A stretch of 64,000 nucleotides of DNA from Anastatus disparis (GCA_017163975.1 JAFFSR010000394.1:870501-934500), one strand, 5' to 3'; positions 46,357 through 57,736 are shown, counted from the first letter of the stretch. Numbers and translations: made by a program. The notes: generated from the sequence alone by a model not told the origin.

Positions 46357-46983
46357 ATGGTTTTGACTAAGAAAGATAAATTGATTGTTAAAGGACAGGG
46401 ATTGTATAGTGGAATTGCTATCATGTTAACTGATATTCATATATTAAAATTTAATAATATTTCAAACCGGTACACCTCATTCAACATGCAATTATTTTTA
46501 CCAATTCAAAGACCACAACATATTAAATCAGTACCGATTGATGGAGAATTTATACAATTATTATTTTCCGGAAATTTGGAAAAGTGTCACCGGATTCGTG
46601 TGTATTATAATAATAAGGCAATTCATATATATGACAGTTTAAATCTTAAATATCTACCAGATGAGCGTGAGATTTACATAAACAGATTATTTTCAAACAA
46701 ATCAGAATTGAGCATAGTATTCGAAACAGTACAATCACAAACAGATAATTATGATAGTGGCGTTTTTGCAATTGCTTTTGCTATTGCAATACTTGATAAT
46801 TTAGGTCCATGTTGTTTAAAATATGACGTTTCTTCAATAAGATTACGTTCATCAAGAATTTTTAGAACGCAACAAATAAGAATGTTACCAGTTTTGCATA
46901 ATTATAATAATGCAAATATTAATTACGATAATCCACCGGACATGATAAAGAGGAGTTTTTGTCATGAGCAACGTCTAAATTAA
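46357..46983 (+). pseudogene. C48 (Ulp1-like) cysteine protease of Hel-R
   Basis: A 208-codon ORF from ATG. It has FIQLLFSGNLEKCHRIRVYY (catalytic His region, where HW is usual and the Trp is gone), AIHIYDSLNLKYL (Asp) and VFETVQSQTDNYDSGVFAIA (Gln and active site). The usual DCG reads DSG, so the Cys nucleophile is replaced by Ser, which should kill or strongly reduce activity. The Hel-L partner keeps the Cys but has lost the His region. C48 enzymes cleave ubiquitin-like modifiers; in transposons their target is unknown. The frame is otherwise open, ending MIKRSFCHEQRLN. Confidence 0.75.
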
Positions 46984-47302
46984 ATATTATTAAATTTAGA
47001 TTTCAGCGAGCTTGAACTATTAGAAAAAAACACACAAATGTATTTATTGGCAGAACAAAAAAAGATCATGGAAATATATCGTAAACAGAAGAATTCGAAT
47101 CATGAAACAATTTTGATGGAAATTGACGATGACATTTCGTATACAAATTTTTAAAAACCAAATACCGATATAATGGGAATCGATGAAATTCACTTAAATT
47201 ATAACGATAATAAAATTAGCACAGTTGAGATTAAATTAAATGAAGAAAAAGAACCAAAAGAAATAGATAAGAAATAAGCTTTATTTGTAACAGGGCTTGA
47301 GA
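46984..47302 (+). pseudogene. Charged linker of the Hel-R ORF, with a stop shared with Hel-L
   Basis: In shifted frame it reads MYLLAEQKKIMEIYRKQKN and HETILMEIDDDISYTNF, then TAA (47152-47154), then a continuation found also in Hel-L (HLNYNDNKISTVEIKLN). The TAA is at the homologous base in both copies (1340-1342 in Hel-L). It is either a real end of an upstream ORF or an inherited lesion. Confidence 0.5.
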
Positions 47303-47701
47303 GCATGACGAAGCTGCCCGCCTTCTAATAATATTTCCAATCCTAACTTATGAATAAACGATGCGTTTAATCGTGTTTTTTTGCTACAAAGTAAAAATTT
47401 GTAAGATTAAACTCTAGTGCGGACAACTCGAGAAATCCACCAAAATATCATACATACAAAGTTATAATGAAAACTTCCAATGTATCGTATTTTATGGTTA
47501 GGTTTATCGAGTTTGATATCTAATTTCCAATCCAAGCTCATAAAAAAATAACAAGTCGAAACGATTTTTTATTTTTACAAAAATGATTGTATCAATATAG
47601 CTTTAGTGCGGACAAGTCATTATATTTGTTTAATTAATGAATTAAAAAAGATATTGATAAAATAAAAAAAGCAACACTCAATTGCTGCAGCTCCGACATG
47701 C
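47303..47701. mobile_element. 399-bp repeat element inserted in the Rep region of Hel-R
   Basis: It starts GCATGACGAAGCTGC and ends GCAGCTCCGACATGC, imperfect inverted ends. The inverted copy at 60629-61027 has the same length. It shows the landmark words GTGCGGACAA twice. It replaces or interrupts the N-terminal Rep sequence in Hel-R. A third, diverged member is at 59418-59735. Confidence 0.7.
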
Positions 47702-47837
47702 AAAAACTAATAATTGTAGCAAAAAATAAGGAGATAGCCCCATCTTGTATAATAAAAAGCAGGATTAGAATAGGAATATTAGGAAAATGTATAGCATATA
47801 GTTATAAGATTGAATTTCATATGTTAGTAACAACTTA

Positions 47838-49912
47838 CTCTTGGATGAAAGTGATAAATTTAATATTCCCGAAAAAGTTGATCAAATAATAAGTGCAGAA
47901 ATTCCAAATAGAGATATTTATCCATAATGATATAGTATTGTTAAACAATTTATGATACGCGGTCCCTGTGGTATGCAAAATATGAATTGTTCGTGCATGG
48001 ATGAAAATACGAAACAATGTACTGAAAATTTTTCAAGAAAATTTAATAATACAACAACATTTAAATCCAATGAATATTTACTATACAAACGTAAAAATGA
48101 TAGCGTCAAAATAATTCTTAAAAATAAATTTACAGAAAGAATCGCAGATAATGGATTTGTTGTTTCTTATAATCCTTACTTATTATTGAAACTTAATGCA
48201 CACATACACGTAGAAGTTTGTTCCACTGTACACTGCATTGAATATTTATTCAAATACTGTTATAAAGGTCATGATTGTGCATACATTAAAATACATCAAG
48301 TAAATGTGGATTTTCAATCAGAAAATAAAGACACTTTTCAAAATGTCAATCGTAGAAATGTTGAATATGAATATGATGAAACCCAACAATACATTAATAC
48401 ACGATATTTATGTCCACCTCAAGTAATGCACAGGTTATGAGAATATCCTTTAAATGTTATTTCACATACTATAAAACGTCTAAGCGTTCATGAAGAAAAT
48501 CAACAAAACGTATTTTCTAAAGAAGGAAAAGAATAAATGATCATGCAAAAAAATGTGGGAGCAACATCTTTTAACAGCATCTTCTAAATTAAATAGAGAA
48601 GATTTTGAAGCACGAAATCACTTGTATTCAGAGATACCAAATTTTTATACATTTGATGAAAAACTGAAAAAGTGGAATAAAAGAAAAAAAAAGAAAACCA
48701 ATTCTTAGTAGAATGTACTTAGTAAGTCCGAAAGATAGAGAACGTTATTTCATTAGGTTATTACTATTACATGTTAAAGGAGCCATTAGTACATGTTTGA
48801 AGCTTTGCGTACTGTTGATGATGTGATGTACAATTTGTTTTATGAGGCAGCTAAGGCAAAACAATTAATTGATGAAGATGAAGAATGGGATAGATGTTTG
48901 GAAGAAGCACCTTCAACAGCATTCCTTAATCTTCTTTATAAATCATTTGCTTTCATTTGCGTTTTTCATAATCCTATAAATTCACGAAATTCATATGAAA
49001 AATATAAAGATAAGTTATACCATCCTAAATACGAAAAAAAGTCAATGGATTTTCTTTAAATAATTTCAATTTACCTAACATAAGCACATTTATAGAAGAA
49101 GATAATAATCAAACAATTTTAAATCATATTAATAATATTCTTGATAAATTAAAAATGAAAATAAATTCTTTAAATGATAAACAAAGGCAAATATTTAACT
49201 CTCCTATAAAAAGTTTAAACGACCAAAGTAAAGAAAAATATATTTTTATAGATGGACCAGGTGGAAGTGGAAAAAGTTATTTACTTAACGTTTTAATAGT
49301 TCATTTTAAATATCATACTATACATTATTTATGTGTAGCTTGTACGGCCATAACAGCAAATTTTTTAGTCGATGGAAAAATCGTGCATACAACAATTAAA
49401 CTACCGTTAAGAGGCCGCTGGAGTAAATTAATTAATTAATAATGAAATTAATTTTGATGCTTCTTTTTCAAAAAAAGTTTGACATACTTACAAAATCATG
49501 AGTGAGGCTAGAGAATTAATTTGTTCTTAGTAGAAAAAATATTGTTTTTTACTGTACGAGTTGTGGACAACTATTGATTTATAGTAATAACTACTAGTTT
49601 TTCCAAGAACCTAGAATTTTTTATTAGAAAAGGATAGAGAGATACAACGTCCTCTTAAATATAACAGATTGTACAACTTGTAATGTAAAGCCTAATTCTG
49701 CAGAAAGCAAACAAAGGGAACACAAATAATTATTTGGGATAAAATATCCATGACTTTAAAATTTGCTTTTGAAGCAGTTGATCGTCTTTTTGAGATTTAT
49801 GCGATGTGAACCAACCTTTTGGTGGTATAACTGTAATCGCATCAGGAGATTTCAGGCAAACATTACCAATTGTACGACATGGAAGCCGTATGAACATTAT
49901 TGAAAATTAAGT
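47838..49912 (+). pseudogene. Helitron Rep/PIF1-like helicase, decayed and truncated
   Basis: Ordered islands across three frames: VDQIISAEIPNRDIYP, FMIRGPCGMQNMNCSCM and VVSYNPYLLLKLNAHIHVEV followed by EYLFKYCYKGHD, the conserved Helitron helicase-like domain (47838-48440). Then come EIPNFYTFDEKLKKW, YLVSPKDRERYFIRLLLL and 48793-49059. The helicase follows: KQRQIFNSPI, IDGPGGSGKSYLLN (Walker A, about 49249-49290), FAFEAVDRLF and GGITVIASGDFRQTLP (about 49815-49870), ending near 49912. The HUH nickase part and later helicase motifs are missing. PIF1 helicases unwind DNA during rolling-circle transposition. Confidence 0.88.
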
Positions 49913-49929
49913 TTAATTTAGTTTATTAT

Positions 49930-52075
49930 GGCAGAATTTAGAGCTCAAAATATAGAGTCAAAGTAAATATAAAAATCCAAAAAATTTTGGGCTCAGAAAA
50001 ATATAGAGCCAAGAATACATAAGAATAAAAAAAATATAAGAATCAGACAAATATTGGGCCCAAAAAATATAGAGACCAAGAAAATATAATAATTAAAAAA
50101 AATATTGCGCCCAAAAAAATATAAGATTAAAAAAATTAAAACCCAAAAAAAAGTTAAAGAACAATAAGGCCCAGAAAAATAAATGGCCCGAAAAAATTAG
50201 AGACCCAACAAAATGAGGCCCAAAGAAAATAGGACTCGAAAAAAAGTTGGTCCAAATAAAAAAAAAGGCCTAGAGAAATATAGGACCAAAAAAGATATGG
50301 AAGCCAAGAAATGAAAGGCCGAAAATAATGAGGCCCAAAAAAAATCAGACTCCAAAAAATGTAGAGCCTAAAAAATATAAGGCCCGGAAAAAATAGAGCT
50401 AAATAAAATATAGGACAAAAAAAAAATTATAGAACCCATGAAAACATAAATTTCAAAAAAATATAGAGCCAGAGAATATATAACAATTGAGAAAATATTT
50501 GGCCCAAAAAAATTAGAACTCAAGACAATATAAGACCCAAAGAAAATAGCACTCATATAAAAGTAGGGACCGAAAAGTATAAGACCCAGGAAAATTTAGA
50601 ACTAAATAGAATATAGGACCCAAAAAAATTATAAAATCCAAGAAAATATAAATTTCAAAAAAATATTGGGCTTAAAAATATAGAGCACAGGAATATATAA
50701 GAATTGAATAAATATTAGGCCCAAAAAAATATAGAGCGCAAGAAAATGTAAGGCCTGAAAAGAATATGAGGCCTAATAAAAATTGGACTCAGAAAAATTT
50801 AGGTCCTGAAAAATATAATGCCCAGGAAAATAGAACTAAATAAAATATAGTACACAAAATAATTATAAAACCCAAGAAAATATTAATTTCGAGAAAAATT
50901 GGGTCTAAAAAATATTGGTCCTGAAAAAATATAGAGCCCGATAATATATAAGAATCGAAAAAATATTGGGCTCATAAAATATAGAGCCCAAAAAATATAG
51001 AGCCCAAGGAAATATAAAGTCAAAAAAAGATATGAGGCCCAAAAAAATATAAGGACCAAAAAAATATTGGGCCCAGAAAAATATTGGGCCTGAAAAATAT
51101 AAGGCCCAGAAAAATATAGAGCTAAATAAAATATAGTACACAAAATAATTATAAAAATCAAGAAAATATTAATTACGAAAAAAATTGGGTCTAAAAAATA
51201 TTGGTCCTGAAAAAATATAGAGCTCGATAATATATAAGAATCGAAAAAATATTGGGCCCATAAAATATAGAGCCCAGAAAATATAAAATCCAAGAAAAAT
51301 ATGGGGCCTAAAAAAACATAAGACCCAAAAAATATAGAGCCCAAAACCTATAGAGACCTAAAAAATATTGGGCCCAGAAAAATATTGGGCCCAAAAAAAT
51401 ATAGGATGCAAGAAAATATAAGGCTAAAAAAATAGAGCTAAACAAAATATAGTACCCAAAAAAATTATAAAACTCAAGAAAATATTAATTTCAAAAAAAT
51501 ATTGGGCCTAAAAAAATATTGGTCCTAAAAAAATATAGAGCCCAATAATATATAAGAATCGAAAAAATATTGGGCCCAAAAAATATTAGGCCCAAAAAAT
51601 ATAGAGCCCAAGAAAATATAAAGTCAAAAAAAGATATAAGGCCCAAAAAAATATAAGGCCCAAAAAATATAGAGTCTAAAAAAATATAGAGACCAAAAAA
51701 ATATTGGGCCCAGAAAAATATTGGGCCCAGAAAAATATTGGGCCCAGAAGAATATTGGGCCTAAAAAATATAAGGCCCAGAAAAATATAGAGCTAAATAA
51801 AATATAGGACCCAAAAAAATTATAGAACCCAAGAAAATATAAATTAAAAAAAAATATTGGGCCCAAAAAAATGTAGGTTGCAAAAAAATATAAGGCCCAA
51901 AAAAATATAAAGCTCAAAAAAATATAGAGACCAAAAAAATATGAAGCCCAAAAAATATAGAGACCAAAAAAATTTTGGGCCCAAAAAAATATGGGGTGCA
52001 AGAAAATATAAGGCCCAAAAAAATATAAGACCCAAAAAAATATGACCCAAAAAGATGCTTATGATCAATGAGGAC
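49930..52075. repeat. Degenerate array of about 18-bp GGCCCAAAAAAATATA-type units
   Basis: Over 2.1 kb built from variants of GGCCCAAAAAAATATA and its relatives (ATATTGGGCCCA, ATATAGAGCCC), nearly all in one orientation. The unit is close to a multiple of three, so the minus strand has long ORFs encoding repeats like GPIFFW and ALYFFG (for example 50883-51344 and 51624-52001). These are artefacts of the array. It begins just after the truncated helicase. Confidence 0.9.
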
Positions 52076-52189
52076 TAATTATATAGGGCCTAATAAAAAA
52101 TTTCTACTTTTATTATCAAAAGATTAGACACATTTAGCAAATGCGGAGAACCGGAGAACTGGAGAACCGGAGAAAAAAGTGGTTTCACT

Positions 52190-52958
52190 TTAATATAATA
52201 TAGGAAGGATAGGATAGGATTGTTCATATTCTATATTCTTATTATTTTTACATTCATCTTTTCCTAAAACACAGTTGATTTCTTTCATAAAATTTTCAAT
52301 ATTTTCATTTTTATTCTGTGGAAATTGTGTAATCGAAAATATGTGTTTATTGTCTTGCATTAGTATGATATAATGAAAAGCGTTATTAACTGCTGCGTCA
52401 TTAATTTCGATTTTTTCTGTACATAAATTTATCAATGAATTTTTATCGTTTTTATAATCTGTTTGAATAAAGAATTTTTTACCATTTATTTCTAAATATC
52501 CCTTGTCTAATCTCAACTTATTTTTTCTTAATACATCTATGCCTAAAATACCATCGTAAGGTATTGAAAATTTTTCAGATGCTACGTGGAAATTTGTATA
52601 CAAATTATTAATAGGAACGGTGATTAAATCACATGTTTTAACCGGAATATCAGTAATTCCTGACAAATATATTTTAATATTATTATTAATAGAATTTTCT
52701 GGTACTAATTTTTCTTTTATGATGTTGGGCACCTGTATCTATTAATAATTTACATAAATCATTTGTATGCGGATTTCGTATCTCGATAAATTGTAATGTA
52801 TCACCTAGTTTAAATATATAAATTGGTATATTATTGTTATCATTAATGTTTTCAGTTTTGAATTGTATAATTTTTTTCAATTCATTGTTCGATATATTTT
52901 TTTCATTATGTAGTTTTACTGTTGTTGAATCATACTTTATTTCTGGTTTAAATTCCAT
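52190..52958 (-). pseudogene. E1 retroviral-type aspartic protease
   Basis: 52958-52686 contains LCKLLIDTGAQHHK, the DTG active-site motif of retropepsins. A frameshift follows, then 52732-52190 with IPYDGILGIDVLRKNKL, the second conserved block (ILG-D-L) near the C-terminus of the protease. The gene then continues toward RT but is cut by Hel-R. The enzyme would process Gag-Pol; the frameshift disables it. Confidence 0.8.
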
Positions 52959-53161
52959 TGCATTATGTAATGTTTCTTTTTGTTCAATAATTTTAACGTA
53001 CTCATTATTAGTTTCATTTTCATTAAACTCATCACATAATTCGAAGTCATAATCGATTTCGTGTGTTCTTGCAAAAAATTGAATGTCAATATAATTTTTG
53101 AGCGACTTTTGTTGCGAAACTTGTCTTGTACGCTCTTTCCAAGTCGAGTTTATGCGTTTCC

Positions 53162-53930
53162 CTATATACGAGCTGATGTGTTTGATTTAGCTTGACATTC
53201 TTCCTCTGTGTGATTAATGCTTTTGCAGAATGTGCAAAATTTACTTACCTTGCTTTCTATATTCTTTAATATAAAGCATGAATCAATTGAATGTCCTAAT
53301 TTTTTACAATATGGGCTTTGTACATTTTGATTTGTGTTTTGAGGTTTTTCGTATTGTATTTTTCTACATTCCTCTATATTATGCCCTCTATTTTTGCAAT
53401 ATTTACAAAATTTTATTTGAATTTGTTGTCCATATGAATTATTATTTCTGTTATTTCCGACGAACATTTTATTCTGATTAAAATTATTTTGACCGATGTT
53501 ATTATTTCTGCATTCTTTACCTGAGTGACCTCTGATTATCTGGTTTAGCCTGATTTAAAAATATCTTAAATTTTTCACAATCAATAGTATTGTGTTCACT
53601 GTTACACAGATTGCATATTTGCGTAGGTGTATTACTTTTTTCTGTAATTTGATTACACAAGTTGGTATTATGTCCGTTCTTATTGCATTTCAAGCATAAT
53701 TCATATTTTTGTATGATTGGACAGTGGCCTATTTGATGATTATTTTCCTGGCAATATTGGCAATAATATTCATTGTCTTCTAAATATTTACACATGCTTG
53801 TTGAATGACCTACTTGATTACAAAACTTGCATATTAATATAATTTTATCCTTTGCATTTGTGCATTTATATGATGGATGAGTTGGCTGTTTGCAATATAT
53901 GCAGCCTGCATTATTAATACAATGCCTCAT
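53162..53930 (-). pseudogene. gag: E1 gag nucleocapsid part with eight CCHC zinc knuckles
   Basis: 53930-53517 encodes five CX2CX(3-4)HX4C motifs: CIYCKQPTHPSYKC, CKFCNQVGHSTSMC, CQYCQENNHQIGHC, CLKCNKNGHNTNLC and CNLCNSEHNTIDC (one residue short). After a frameshift, 53467-53162 encodes CKYCKNRGHNIEEC, a knuckle with its first Cys lost (SPYCKKLGHSIDSC) and CTFCKSINHTEEEC. Retroviral gag usually has one or two knuckles. They bind the packaged RNA. Spacers are 10-20 residues, suggesting internal duplication. Confidence 0.85.
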
Positions 53931-54165
53931 GGTCTATGTCCTTACATATTTGACAGCATTAAATTTTTTTAGGTTTATCTTCAAAAATTTCACTATACAT
54001 GATTTTCTGTCTAGACGAATTTGTCTTTATCCTAATATCCTTCTGTTTCTCCTGTTGTTTTTCAATTTCTATTGCTTTAATGGTTGCACTTGAATAATCT
54101 GCTACCTCTCCTAATTCAAATCTGATTCCATTTTTTAATCCTTGTTTAAAATATTTTAATGTATC

Positions 54166-54736
54166 TTAAGCTAAATCATTTGTAAAACGTTGATAAGCAT
54201 CTTCTACTATACCTGCTTCATTTTGTTTCTTATCTTTAATTTTTAATGTTGACTTCGTTATTCTCTCTACATATTCAACCACTGATTCATTTTCCCCTTG
54301 TTGTATTTGTTCCAATTGTGCATACAATGAATGTAAATTATCAATTTCAGGATATAGTTTCTTTATTGTTTTGATAAAATCTGCAATACTTTCAATGTTA
54401 CTACCTTTTATAGCAGTACGAATCGTTTCTGATACTTCAAATCTTATATAATTCATAAATTTCTTTTGTTCATCTGCAGTCAGCATATCTTTTGCAATTT
54501 CTAACGAATCTATGTACTTTTCCAAAGGTATATTTTTACCCGTAAACTCAGGTACTAACCTTGACACCTCTTTCAAAGAATATTCTGAAGTATTTGCCAT
54601 GTTTGTATTCTTAGGCATATTATTATTATTTATTATATTATTATTTCTATTATTATTATCAAAATTTATATTTTCCAGGTTTCCAATACCCTCTATTTTG
54701 TAATAACTCTCTTGTTTAATAGAAAAAATTCCTCTA
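54166..54736 (-). pseudogene. gag: E1 gag capsid-like part
   Basis: Helix-rich sequence with EYSLKEVSRLVPEFTGKN at its start, then IADFIKTIKKLYPEIDNLH and QLEQIQQGENESVVEYVERI, typical of Gypsy-type capsid (QGE-ESV-EY region). The first codons of the ORF as it stands (up to 54765) come from the FB3b insertion; true gag sequence resumes at about 54736. A TAA at the end separates it from the knuckle region. Confidence 0.7.
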
Positions 54737-55253
54737 ACTAGGAGAGTATCAGACCTCCGGATCACGGATTTTGCTCAAACTTTGGGATAAGTTTTCAGAT
54801 GTCAAAATATGAAAGGAAACAAAATTTTAGATCCCAACGCTCAATATTTCCCTAGTTATAGGCAATTAAAGAAAATCACTAAAAAAGTTACTAGATTTTT
54901 AAACGCATATAGTCCCTTAGCATTGATAGCTAGAAGCTTGAAACTTTTTTTAAATGAAAGCTGAGCTCAAATCCTTTCGAAATATTAGTTATAGCATGTC
55001 AAAATATTTACGAAAGGATTTGAGCTCAGCTTTCATTTAAAAAAAGTTTTAATCTCCTAGCTATCAATGCTAAGGAACTATATGCGTTTAAAAATCTAGT
55101 AACTTTTGTAGTGATTTTCTTTAATTGCCTGTAACTAGGGAAATATTGAGCGTTGGGATCTAAAATTTTGTTTCCTTTCATATTTTGACATCTGAAAACT
55201 TATCCCAAAGTTTGAGCAAAACCCGTGATCCGAAGGTCTGATACTCTCCTAGT
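54737..55253. mobile_element. FB3b: foldback element inserted in E1 gag
   Basis: ACTAGGAGAGTATCAGACC...GGTCTGATACTCTCCTAGT, arms about 250 bp, same family as FB3a (33753-34418) but with a shorter centre. It splits the gag frame (55254-55995 and 54166-54736). Confidence 0.88.
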
Positions 55254-55995
55254 AAGTCGTTATTTGTTTCGTCAATAGTTGTATTATTTTCTGATGAAAT
55301 TGTCACGTTTTTGTCTGTTGTATTAGTATTATCAGCTAAAGTAATATTTTTTTCGTTTTCAATACTTTTTATTTCTTGATATCCTGTCTGTTTAAATGAA
55401 AATTCTTGAGTATCGTTAAGTGATTTATTAGTGCCTGAGAAAATCGTCACATTTGTCGCTAAAGTGTATTTTTGTGTAAAACTGTCTTCTTTATTTTTAT
55501 TATGACTTTGTTTCGTCTTAGTAATTTGTGGAAATGTTTTTGGAATTGTGCCTGTATATTTATTTAATAGTGTATTTTGTTCACTTGAATCATCTGTATT
55601 AATATTTGATTGAACGTCCGTAATTATATTTAAGATATTTTTTCAGATGTTTCTTCTAAAGTTGTATTTGAAGCATTACTATCAACTGTTTTGTCTAAGG
55701 TTTTATTTAAATTATTACTTTCAATTGTTTGATCTAAACTCTTAGTCGGAGAGCGTGTAATTTTAGTGCTTTTGCGAAACGGATTAATATTTTCGTAGAT
55801 ATGCTCTCCTAAAACTGCTTATCTAATATGATTTCTAATTCTTTCACGAATAGCATTAATATTTTCGTCTTTTTTAGTAGGTATTTTAAATTTTTGACAA
55901 ATTTCAGATAATTCTAATTTAGAGTATGATATTACCCACTGTGTTTTTCCTTCTTTTATATACTTTGCTATCTGATTAAAATTTATTTTACTCAT
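55254..55995 (-). pseudogene. gag: E1 gag N-terminal part
   Basis: An ATG at 55993-55995 opens MSKINFNQIAKYIKEGKTQW and continues with SYSKLELSEICQKFKIPT, then one TAA (about 55817). Open stretches in shifted frame follow: a Ser/Thr/Asn-rich, probably unstructured region (HIYENINPFRKSTKITRSP, then NNTTIDETNNDLL). It has the layout of an N-terminal gag region with a helical head and a disordered linker. FB3b ends it. No myristoylation signal. Confidence 0.6.
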
Positions 55996-57132
55996 TTGAA
56001 ATCTTCATTATTTACTTAACAATGAAGAAATTTATTTGAAATATTAAATTTTGTACATAAAATTGTGAGTTTTAAAAATTATAAATACTGCTGACTGTGT
56101 TTTTCTCTTTTTTTTTAATGCCGTTTGTAAACAAAGAATATTACATACGTTATTAACAATTCTTTGACACTGACCTACTATTCTTACAGAAAAGTAAAGA
56201 ATTTTGCCGATCTATGTTTTGAAACTTGATATTAACTCACTGCTGTTATACCTACACAACAGCGTACGGTAAAAAAAAAAAAATTTTGCTGAGCTTGTAT
56301 TTTCAAAGTTCAATACACTTGCAATGTTTTGATGACAACTGTCTATGCTGTCTGTTTACTTTATTTTGATATCTTTAAATTTACTTTATATTCTTTTCAT
56401 AAAAATTTATATGTTTTTAGTATTATTTAATATAACTCAATATTTTAAATGATATTGAATTTTTACTGTTTAGTCAATTTTCCTTTTTATTCCTTTTATC
56501 AATCGTGAACTTGAAACTTATTTTACTTTTAAAATTGAATTATTATGCAAAAATTATTGATATTTGTTGTAATTTCTCAATGCACTAACTAAATGATATT
56601 ATTTAAAATCAGTTTATAAAAGAATTTGTCATTTTTACTTGAGTTTTTAATTATTCTTGCTAAGATATAGATTTATTTATTGATTTAATGATTTTACATT
56701 TATTTTTATTAACAATTTTTTTTATGTTAATTGTATTATTTATTTTATATATGATTTTTAATCGCGCAATTTCGCGTATATAAAAATTATTTCAATTACG
56801 CACTTTGCGTATAATATATTAATTTTATCTATATAATATTTTTATTTTTTTAAGAACACGATTCGTATTTAATGATACACTTCGTGTTTAATAATTTATT
56901 TTTAATAACACTATTCGTATTTGATAACACACTTCTCGTTCAATATTTTATTTTTAATGACACTATTCGTATTTGATAATACACTTCGCGTTTAATTTTT
57001 TTATTTTCGATAACGCTATTCGTATTTGATAATATACTTCGCGTATAATATTTTTATTTTCAATAACGCCATTCGCTTTTAATAATGCACTTCGCGTTTA
57101 ATTTTATGTATATTTATTTGATTTGTGCCTTT
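55996..57132 (-). other. E1 leader (5' untranslated region) with short tandem repeats
   Basis: AT-rich and non-coding. At about 56860-57110 about five units of roughly 56 bp repeat the pattern CACTATTCGTATTTGATAA...CACTTCGCGTTTAAT. Their TTCG/CGCG islands stand out in otherwise AT sequence. Candidate protein- or RNA-binding repeats. Confidence 0.6.
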
Positions 57133-57519
57133 TTTTTTTTTTTATTTTTTTTCTTTTTTTTTTTTCTTTAAAAAAAAGATTAATATATAAAGGATATTGT
57201 CCTCTATATGATTAACCTTTTTTATATGGTGAAGTCGAGGGAGTCCCCCGCCCGGCATCTGTTTAACACATTACATCAGGCTAGGACTGTCAGACCCACC
57301 ATACCGAAAACTTTGACTACCGATGGATGGTCTGCCCCTTTTGTAACCAATAATCAACCGATACCCAATGAGGTCGGATTTTTTAAAGAGTCGCGATATA
57401 AATGGCACATACACTTATTTTCTTTCGAAAAAAAAGTTAGAGGTACCTGGCCAGGATTCGAACCCATGCCCTCCGCGTTGAAGGCAAGAGCTCTATCCAT
57501 TACACCACCGCACTCTCTT
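57133..57519 (-). mobile_element. tRNA-derived SINE with 12-bp target duplication
   Basis: ATTTGTGCCTTT flanks both sides (57121-57132 and 57520-57531). On the minus strand the head (57517-57440) is tRNA-like: GTGGTGTAATGGATAGAGC (A box/D arm), a seven-base anticodon-like loop CTTCAAC, then GGGTTCGAATCCTGG (B box/T arm). An unrelated body follows, and it ends in a long A-rich tail (T runs at 57130-57175). The acceptor stem is poor, so it is not a tRNA gene. SINEs are copied by LINE enzymes in trans. It lies in the E1 leader. Confidence 0.85.
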
Positions 57520-57736
57520 ATTTGTGCCTTTAATATATATTATTTTATTTAACGCACTTTTTAACACTGTATTTATTATAAGCCCTTTATATTTTTATGC
57601 ACTTTATATATAAATAGGTAAAGAATTATAAATTTTCTTTGATTATCCTTCAATGTATTCAATACGATTTCTCAATTAAAAAGTTTGTACCAAAACCAAA
57701 ATGTTACGGTCAAACTAATTTGTACCGGAACAAAAA

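Larger units (their letters stand above)
40480..52100 (+). mobile_element. Hel-R: right copy of the Helitron-like element, inserted in E1 pol
   Basis: Starts at CTAGCAAAAAATACCTCGC (40480-40498) against the E1 pol frame. It then runs through AT-rich non-coding sequence, a TA tract with FB2', the C48 protease gene, a charged linker and a Rep/helicase gene truncated near 49912. Beyond that is a 2.1-kb simple array; the right junction with E1 protease sequence lies between about 52076 and 52190 and is not resolved. It interrupts E1 between protease and RT. Confidence 0.75.

Noticed and set aside
50368..52068. Long minus-strand ORFs with repeated GPIFFW/ALYFFG peptides, like a membrane protein
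   Set aside because: They are translations of the GGCCCAAAAAAATATA array whose unit is near a multiple of three; overlapping frames give the same kind of peptide.
57440..57517. A functional tRNA gene
   Set aside because: A and B boxes are good but the acceptor stem does not pair, and the sequence continues into a body with A-rich tail and target duplications, as in a SINE.
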